In this document: positions 63,524 to 64,000 of the stretch, piece after piece
How positions within the stretch are numbered: the stretch's first letter is position 1
How the letters are laid out: each line of letters begins with the position of its first letter
Assembly (NCBI RefSeq): GCF_000702005.1
Contig: NZ_JNKI01000013.1
Coordinates: 1 to 64,000, forward strand
Direction of reading: 5' to 3'
DNA length: 64,000 nt
DNA from: Selenomonas sp. ND2010
GTDB taxonomy: Bacteria; Bacillota; Negativicutes; Selenomonadales; Selenomonadaceae
The notes under the pieces: generated by a model
Told to the model about the DNA's origin: nothing
The model's input: only the letters and a program-made list of their open reading frames with translations
Databases searched by the model: none
Program-made: the position numbers and the translations under genes

Positions 63524-64000
63524 TTAACTTGCGACACTTACATCGGCTGGCTTTTCCTGAAAGAAGGAATAAACAAAGCCGAGAGCAGCCCCCAACAGAG
63601 CCGGAATTACCCAGCCCATCGTAATGCTGTAGAACGGCAGATACGCAGTCAAGAATTCATTGACTCCCGGCAGCTGGATGCTGGCTGCGTTAAGACCATC
63701 GATGATGGCAAATATCATGGTGCAGTTCATAGCTCCGCGGTACACACTGCGGCGCCAACCGATAAAGCGGTCAAACAACGATAACAGGACGAATACGATA
63801 ACCAGTGGATAAATTCCCACCAGGAACGGAATCGTCAACGTAATGATCTGCGTCAAGCCGACATTGGATGCCACAAAACTGAACAAGATGCTGAAGAGCA
63901 GCAAGCGCTCATACGAAATCTTATTCTTGAAGAGCTTGTTGAAGAACCAGGCCGTCCCCGAAGTTATGCCACAGCAGGTGGTAAGGCAGGCCAACGAAAT
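63524..64000 (-). CDS. brnQ: Branched-chain amino acid carrier (BrnQ/LIVCS family), 3' part
   Basis: Only the last 158 codons are inside the window; the frame is open to the edge. The visible part holds about four membrane helices and the family stretch LACLTTCCGITSGTAWFF. This is the C-terminal third of the sodium-coupled leucine/isoleucine/valine carriers. Confidence 0.85.
   Translation of the reverse strand: MSLACLTTCCGITSGTAWFFNKLFKNKISYERLLLFSILFSFVASNVGLTQIITLTIPFLVGIYPLVIVFVLLSLFDRFIGWRRSVYRGAMNCTMIFAIIDGLNAASIQLPGVNEFLTAYLPFYSITMGWVIPALLGAALGFVYSFFQEKPADVSVAS

Overview
The window reads as a chromosomal segment of an anaerobic, motile, diderm Firmicute, most likely a Negativicute of the Selenomonas type. 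Three things support this: strong Gram-positive-style ribosome binding sites; outer-membrane-type respiratory enzymes (NarGHJI, NrfHA) together with a Ccm (System I) cytochrome c maturation set; and flagellins, chemoreceptors and a Bacillus-type FNR. The genus is inferred from protein character; no rRNA is present. Most genes, and all five tRNAs, are on the minus strand.

Layout. 1-8.5 kb: a structured RNA candidate, a His-rich small protein, narGHJI (minus) and a divergent Cys-rich GGDEF gene with a small partner. 8.6-14.1 kb: a cysteine desulfidase-like protein, a serine hydrolase, and a sugar-binding lipoprotein paired with a chemoreceptor. 14.4-21.7 kb: fnr, narK, moaC, a deoR-deoC pair, an NlpC/P60 protein, and nrfHA. 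21.8-26.1 kb: a 1002-residue flagellin, a mosaic flagellin pseudogene and a broken DUF4143 ATPase. 26.2-33.3 kb: a crp-type regulator with ccmABCEF, then hcp. 33.4-37.9 kb: a 42-residue-repeat protein and two paralogous chemoreceptors. 38.1-44.4 kb: a jetCBA (MksBEF/Wadjet-like) operon headed by a TauE-type exporter. 44.5-53.1 kb: a second flagellin with a beta-helix-like insert, an M20 hydrolase-metNIQ operon, a BASS-family symporter and a POT-family peptide transporter. 53.5-64 kb: a small hypothetical gene, five tRNAs, a very large helicase-nuclease, a secreted RelA/SpoT-like protein, DUF1232, a coiled-coil protein, asparaginase, a HAD phosphatase, a YgbA_NO-type protein and the 3' part of a BrnQ-type carrier.

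How it works together. The window encodes an almost complete nitrate-to-ammonium pathway: NarK imports nitrate and exports nitrite, NarGHI reduces nitrate, NrfHA reduces nitrite to ammonium, Ccm attaches heme to NrfHA, MoaC serves the molybdenum cofactor, and Hcp and the YgbA-like protein deal with nitric oxide or hydroxylamine by-products. The main regulatory observation is three classes of CRP/FNR-type palindrome, nearly all centred at -41.5 from a good -10 box. TGTGA-N6-TCACA-like sites lie before narG, narK and fnr. GTTGC-N4-GCAAC sites lie before crp-ccmABCEF and nrfHA. GTAACATTYGCTAC sites lie before hcp and the YgbA-like gene. This suggests separate control of nitrate respiration, of cytochrome c assembly plus nitrite reduction, and of nitrosative stress.
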